From Juglans regia (taxonomy: Eukaryota; Streptophyta; Magnoliopsida; Fagales; Juglandaceae), in contig NC_049903.1 in the NCBI RefSeq assembly GCF_001411555.2, positions 31,165,083 through 31,229,082 of the forward strand: a DNA stretch of 64,000 bases, in the 5' to 3' direction. This document shows positions 59,175-64,000 of the stretch, in pieces. A program made the position numbers and the translations under genes. Positions within the stretch are counted from its first letter, which is position 1. Each line of letters starts with the position of its first letter. The notes under the pieces were generated by a model. It was not told where the DNA came from, searched no databases, and worked only from the letters and a program-made list of their open reading frames with translations.

Positions 59175-59652
59175 TGTTAGAATATTTTAAATATGGGCTT
59201 CATTTGATTGCACTTTTATAAAACGAGTTAGACATATATATAGCTCACAATGATATTCTGTTCTAACCCACTATGTTGAGTGATCATTTGGGGTTTGTTG
59301 CACCTTAGTAATATAGGATTATATCCTATTTATATTGTGGTATAATTACGTATGTAGGCCTGGAAAACCAAGGGTCTTGATTATGGAATTTGTATAGACC
59401 CATATTGATTTGAGTCCTTAATGGGTGGACTCCATGAGTTTTCTTTTATAAGAGGCTAGGTCCCTCCTCCTCTCCATATGTCCATTGGCTTGCTCCATTG
59501 ATAGCTGATATTTTGTGAGGAGCAAGGAGGAGAAGATCTGTCTATATGCATTCTGGAAACATGGCTTCCGCAGGTATATTTTCACCATTTTCGTTTTCAA
59601 TATTGCTATTTTAGATTCTGATTTCTAGCATGTATTTTCGTGTATTTTTACA
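59175..59652 (+). repeat. 3' LTR of Copia element 2
   Basis: Exactly 6700 bases from its partner. It carries the same TATA (about 59447), ATG (59561) and donor (59573/59574). Its last bases TTTTTACA plus the first base of the target duplication make an AG acceptor. Confidence 0.93.
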
Positions 59653-60763
59653 GATATATCTAGCACGTGGAAAGCAATGGAAGCACTCTATGTTTCTGGA
59701 AAGGCTCGAGCTATTGGAGTCAGCAATTTCTCTTCAAAGAAGCTTGGCCATCTGTTGGAGGTAGCACGGGTGCCTCCTGTTGTTAACCAAGTGGAGTGCC
59801 ACCCTTCATGGCAGCAGGCAGGATTACATGCATTTTGTAAATCCAAGGGAGTTCACTTATCTGTGAGTTTATACGCAAATTTTGAAATGCTCAGTATTTT
59901 AAGATTGTTTATCTATTTTTGAGGAGGTAAATCCAAGGGAGTTTAGTTGAATATTTTTTATTTCTATAATTGAAGGTCTTAAGATTGTTAAAAATGGTAA
60001 CACTGTGATGTTTTCTTTATCTAGGGATATTCACCATTAGGCTCTCCCGGCAGTACGTGGGTCAACAGTGACGTTCTTAAGAATCCAATTCTAGGTATGG
60101 TTGCAGAGAAAGTAGGCAAAACTCCTGCACAAGTAGCCCTTCGTTGATGCCTGCAAATGGGTCATAGTGTGCTTCCAAAGAGTACACATGAAGGAAGGAT
60201 TAAGGACAACTTTGATATCTTCAACTGGTCTATACCTGAAGTCTTGCTCGCCAAATTGTCCGAAATTGAGCAGGCATGTATTCAGTTAGACATTGTCTTT
60301 CTAAATTATACTTCAGAACTTACTGCACCATTTTTTTTTTCATTGCCAATTCTATATATAGCTTTTACCAGCATATACAGTCGCTATTTCCTGCTAATAT
60401 GTTATCAAGTGAATTGGTCCTTTAAGTTTTGCTGCAATCATACGCTTAGGCGTTGCTCTTACACAAGTTCCATATACTTAGGCTCTTGTGGACTCTTTTG
60501 ATTAATAAAAACTTGTTTATCGATAAAAAAAATGATTAATACATGAAGAATCAAAATAAGAAAGCAAACATTGACGACATATTAGCATTTTTCATCATTA
60601 TAATAATGCTAATTAATTCCCTCTATGAATATGGTATAATGACGATTATATGTTCGCGATGTTTATTGTGCAGGAAAGATTGATGACAGGGAACTCCTAC
60701 TTGGTCCATGAGACTTTTGGTCCGTACAGGACTGTTGAGGAATTATGGGATGGTGAAATATGA

Positions 60764-60917
60764 GCATGAGCGAGATAACTGCTGCAGGTTCAATAGAAAA
60801 AAGTAAGCAAAGTGTTGTCATGTTCTCGATGTTTATTCTGTTTTTTTTTTTTTTTTTTTCTTTTGATATTTCGAGGGATTTGAAATTGCCACTCTCACTC
60901 TTCAAATTTGTATCTCA
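60764..60917 (+). other. 3' flank of AKR copy 4
   Basis: Matches the 3' flank of copy 3, including the poly-T run near 60840. It ends where the Tourist-like MITE inserts. Confidence 0.6.
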
Positions 60918-61398
60918 GAGCATTAATAATAGATTGACTATCATATTCTTTAAATTTTGATTAATATGTAATTTTTTTATTTTTAGCTAATCATTTAAAA
61001 TTTAAAGTTTACATTAGATTAGTTATCACATTCTCTATAATAATAAAATATTATTATTTTTTATTATTTATATTTTTTTATTAATTTTTATTTTATTTTC
61101 ATAATCTTTAATAACCTCCAACAAATCTTATTCATTTTTATTTTCACAATCTAACTATCTATAATATAATAATCTCATATGTATATAGATGGTAAAATCT
61201 TATATCTATAATATAATAATTTTAAAAAATACTTTTAAACTTGTCATAGTTCTTTTCATATTTGAAAAGAAGAATGGATTTACTGTAGGTTATAGTTTGG
61301 ATGAAAACAATTTAGTTAAATCAATGTGGAACAAATATGGATGATATTTGTTAAATTTAAAGATGAAAAAGTATTTAGCTAATCTAATGCCAATGCTC
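60918..61398. mobile_element. Tourist-like MITE in the 3' flank of AKR copy 4
   Basis: The ends gagcattaataatagatt and aatctaatgccaatgctc are inverted over about 20 bases. The 3-bp flanks TCA and TTA fit a TWA target site with one change. Copy 3 has the empty site (tatcttaaagc near 38847). The interior is A/T-rich and non-coding. Tourist MITEs are mobilised by PIF/Harbinger transposases such as the relic at 8746. Confidence 0.85.
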
Positions 61399-61401
61399 TT
61401 A

Positions 61402-62331
61402 AAGCTTACTTGACTTCCACTTGGTAAAGATGCTACTTAGGGTTTGATTGTTTTTGTCAAAGTTTGAGGTAATAAAAGGTGTAATGATGTACCATCAACT
61501 CGTTTGTAATTTGAGTGTTTTTGTATTTTTATTTTTAATTTTTTTAATAAATCACTGGACATTATATGGTGGTGTCACTTAGGACCGTTTGAGCGGTAAG
61601 TCTCATATGATTAAAGGATATTATTTTCATAAATTTCATCTAATCGGCAGCACATTTTCAATGTAATAAACATTGGTTTGACTATTTTTTATTTTTTTTT
61701 TAGTTGGTAAAATATTAGTTTGTAAAATCTATATGGTCAAACTTTGAAGTACCTCTTACATCAAGGCTCACTTGGGGAGTGAATTGAGATGAAAATTTTA
61801 TGAATAAAAGTAATGATTAATTTAAAAATATTATAATAATTAATTTAAAAATATTTGTATTTGAATAATGTTTAAGAAGAAGATATGATGAGAATTTTGA
61901 AATAAGATTTATTTTCAAGCATGTTCTAAATATGACGTATTTCTATTGACAAGTTTTAATTTTATAGAAAGAATCTTATTGCAAGCGAGGTCGCACACCA
62001 AACCACGCATCGATACTGACATGTAAGATATTCGTTTAATAAAACAACATAAATTGAGACGAAAATAATTTTCGTGAGACAGATAATATTCTTCTTCTCT
62101 CAATTTTTTTTTTCTTTTCAATAAAAAAACTTATGTCAGTGTCGGTATGTGATTTAGTGCATATTAAAGCTCTTATTTTTTAAAAGAGTTCTTTAAGAAT
62201 ATATACAAATTGAATTAGTAGATCATGAGATTGTTGACCTCGTCGTCATTATAATAAACAAAACTATAAAGTGACAACTTGTTAGCAACTTTTATATAAT
62301 TAAGTTATATGATAGACTTTGAAAAGGAAAT
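61402..62331. other. End of the duplication unit and intergenic DNA
   Basis: Similarity to the copy 3 flank continues to about 61670. Beyond it is AT-rich DNA, including ctcacttggggagtgaattg near 61768, which resembles the MITE-like stretch at 33595. No gene. Confidence 0.5.
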
Positions 62332-62607
62332 TGTATTTCTATATTCTCATTAATTAAATAAAGATGTATAAGGAGGCATTTATAGACAAATACAAAAGGA
62401 ATCTTTTCTAGGCATTATTACAAACAGAGAACGTGCACTGTTATATGGTATTGCATTGTACAACTTTCCTGCCAAAACGGTTAAAACAAAATACAGAGGA
62501 CACATACACTTGTCTACGTAATTCCTAAAGGTTCTAGAGCAGTGGTTGATGTGCTTGGTGCTTGTCATGTCACTTGTGATTTGGAGTCCAATGTAGATGG
62601 CTCAATA
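62332..62607 (-). repeat. Probable 3' LTR of Copia element 3
   Basis: On the minus strand it begins TATTGAGCCATC, contains a TATA box (ctataaatgcc) and ends GAAATACA. Boundaries are inferred from the purine tract on one side and the terminal CA on the other, because the partner LTR is outside the window. It starts TATTG, like element 1. Confidence 0.6.
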
Positions 62608-62639
62608 CGCCCCTGGAGCCAAGCGGGGTCTCAACAACA

Positions 62640-64000
62640 GTGAGGCTAATTCTGAGAAGATGAAATCGAGAGGTTGCAAGGGGATTTAGTGAGGATATCA
62701 GCTAGTTGGTCTTTTGGTGGTAGAAAAGCAACATGAAGAGTTTTTATAGCAACTTGATCACAAACAAAATGAAAATCAATTTCCATGTACTTGGTGCAAG
62801 AATGTAGAATTGGGTTAACGGATAGGTAGGTTGCACCAAGATTGTCACACCATAGAAGATGATTTTTAGAAATAAAAATGTGCAGTTCCTTTAAAAGATT
62901 TTGAATCCAAAGGAGTTCGGCAATTTTGTTGGTGAGGGCCTTATATTTAGCTTTGGTGCTAGAGCGAGCAACAATGCGTTGCTTGTGAGAACTCCAGGAG
63001 ATTAGATTGTTACCCAAAAAAAAAAAAAAAATACAAAAGCCACATGTAGAGTGACGATCATCCGGACAACCAGCCCAATCCGTGTCTGAAAATGCTTGAA
63101 GTTGTAGGGAGGAAGACTTGTGAATGAAGAGACCGAAATTAAGAGTTTGTTAAAGGTATCTCAGTAGACGTTTAATAGCCTACCAATATGTGTGTTTTGG
63201 ATTGTATATAAACTGACAGATTTTGTTAACTGTGAAAGCAATGTCCGGACGAGTGAGGGAGACATATTGAAGGCTCCAACCAATGGAGCGATACAATGTA
63301 AGATCCAAAAAGGTTGGAGTGTCAAAAACAGAAAGGTGACTAGAGGCAGCCATTGGAGAATTAACTCCATTGACTGAAAGCATATTTACTCGAGAAAGAA
63401 TATCAAAGATATATTTCTATTGAGAGAGTAAAATTCCAGTTTCCAAATGACAAATTTCAATACTAAGAAAAAAATTTAACTGGCCTAAATCTTTGACAGG
63501 AAAAACAGATGTTAGAAATGAAATGAGTTGATCAATTTGAGATGGATGAGAACTTGTCAATATTATATCATCTACGTAGACCAGTACATAGATAAAAATG
63601 GACTTGTAAGAGTAAATAAATAGAGACGGGTCAGCTTGGGAAGGATGAAATCCATACTCAAATAGGCGAGATGAGAGTTGTGTGAACCAAGCATGATGTG
63701 CTTGTTTAAGGCCATAAATGGCCTTATGTAAGTGACAGACATACTAGGGGTGTTCAGAATGAACAAAACCGATTGTCTGGGACATGTAGACGGTTTTGGT
63801 GAGATCTCCATGAACAAACGCATTTTGGATGTCAAGTTGCCGAATGGGCCATCGATGAGACACAATGAGAGAGAGGACTAAGCAGATTGCAGTTGGTTTC
63901 ACAACCGGGCTGAATGTTTCAGCATAGTCGATGCCTTCCTTCTAGTGAAAACCCTTGGCGATGAGTCTCGCCTTGCGTCTTTCGATGGAGCCGTCGGCAC
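62640..64000 (-). pseudogene. Copia reverse transcriptase and RNase H remnant
   Basis: Reading right to left: [14 protein letters not shown] near 63850, AIYGLKQAHHAWF near 63700, the intact active site VYVDDIILTS near 63570, then TRPDIAFTVNKICQF near 63230, and RNase H from 63017 (NLISWSSHKQRIVARSSTKA, LLWCDNLGATYL, PPKDQLADILTKS). At least one in-frame stop lies between the [11 protein letters not shown] and YVCHL segments, and the frame changes more than once. The upstream gag, protease and integrase would lie outside the window. Confidence 0.85.

Larger units (their letters stand above)
52475..59652 (+). mobile_element. Complete, coding-intact Ty1/Copia element 2 in exon 5 of AKR copy 4
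   Basis: LTRs of 478 bases at each end, TGTTAG...TTTACA, are flanked by the duplication GATAT (52470-52474 and 59653-59657). By eye there are about 4 differences in 478 (0.8%), making it younger than element 1. The polyprotein has no stop or frameshift. The empty site is in copy 3 at 37436-37440. It could be autonomous. Confidence 0.95.
46387..60763 (+). pseudogene. Aldo-keto reductase AKR4C-like, copy 4, disrupted by two Copia insertions
   Basis: Exons correspond one to one with copy 3: 46387-46512, 46666-46716, 47188-47264, 47393-47480, exon 5 in two parts (52404-52474 and 59658-59862), 60025-60273 and 60674-60763. Four lesions are visible. The intron 1 donor is AAG|TT instead of AAG|GT. 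A Copia element (47701-52272) lies in intron 4. A second Copia (52475-59652) splits exon 5. Codon TGG has become TGA at 60145-60147 in exon 6 (ALR-stop where the others read ALRWGLQ). Catalytic Asp, Tyr, Lys and His codons survive, as do the Ala and Leu replacements shared with copy 3. The GC donor of intron 6 is also shared. Introns 2 and 3 are almost identical to copy 3, so the duplication is recent. No full-length enzyme can be made. Confidence 0.95.
62332..64000 (-). mobile_element. 3' half of Copia element 3, running off the window
   Basis: On the minus strand reverse transcriptase, RNase H, a purine stretch (ccaggggcg) and an LTR follow in that order. The 5' part lies beyond the right edge. 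The coding frames are broken. Confidence 0.8.

Overview
This window is nuclear DNA of a woody eudicot. It is AT-rich, its genes have short exons and AT-rich introns, and it is crowded with plant LTR retrotransposons, MITEs and a SINE-like tail. Fagales is plausible but cannot be shown from the sequence alone. The only genes that look functional form a tandem cluster of aldo-keto reductases of plant class AKR4C (NADPH-dependent cytosolic or plastid carbonyl reductases). All four members are on the plus strand and share one seven-exon structure with identical splice phases: copy 1 (4440-6482, 314 codons), copy 2 (24565-29244, 314 codons), copy 3 (35789-38690, 318 codons) and copy 4 (46387-60763, a pseudogene).

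Layout. 1-4.4 kb: gene-poor, low-complexity and MITE sequence. 4.4-6.5 kb: AKR copy 1. 7-14 kb: two MITEs, a decayed PIF/Harbinger transposon (transposase on plus, Myb-like partner ORF on minus) and a ~247-bp tandem array. 14.7-15.5 kb: a Mutator-like non-autonomous element with a perfect 9-bp target duplication. 15.8-16.6 kb: a broken fragment of a PLP-homeostasis (YggS/PROSC) gene. 17.6-24.25 kb: a minus-strand Ty3/gypsy element, internally deleted, inserted in a MITE directly upstream of copy 2. 24.5-29.2 kb: copy 2, carrying a relic duplicate of exon 1, a hAT-like MITE and a SINE-like tail in its introns. 29.8-30.8 kb: a hAT-like element. 32.1-39.1 kb: a duplication unit (5' block plus copy 3). 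From 39.1 kb: the second unit (5' block plus copy 4), split by a gypsy relic containing a probable 2.6-kb solo LTR and by two complete Copia elements. 62.3-64 kb: the 3' half of a third, minus-strand Copia.

The history can be read from the paralogues, because each serves as the empty site for insertions in the other. Copies 3 and 4 come from one recent tandem duplication of about 7 kb. Both have lost two active-site tryptophans that copy 1 keeps, so they diverged in substrate pocket before duplicating. Copy 4 then decayed: lost intron-1 donor, nonsense codon in exon 6, an older Copia in intron 4 and a younger, coding-intact Copia in exon 5. The younger Copia appears to start gag in its own LTR and splice across the primer-binding site. 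By chance, its 3' LTR supplies a start codon and donor, and the junction supplies an in-frame acceptor, so an LTR-driven transcript of the downstream AKR exons is possible. This is the observation most worth testing.
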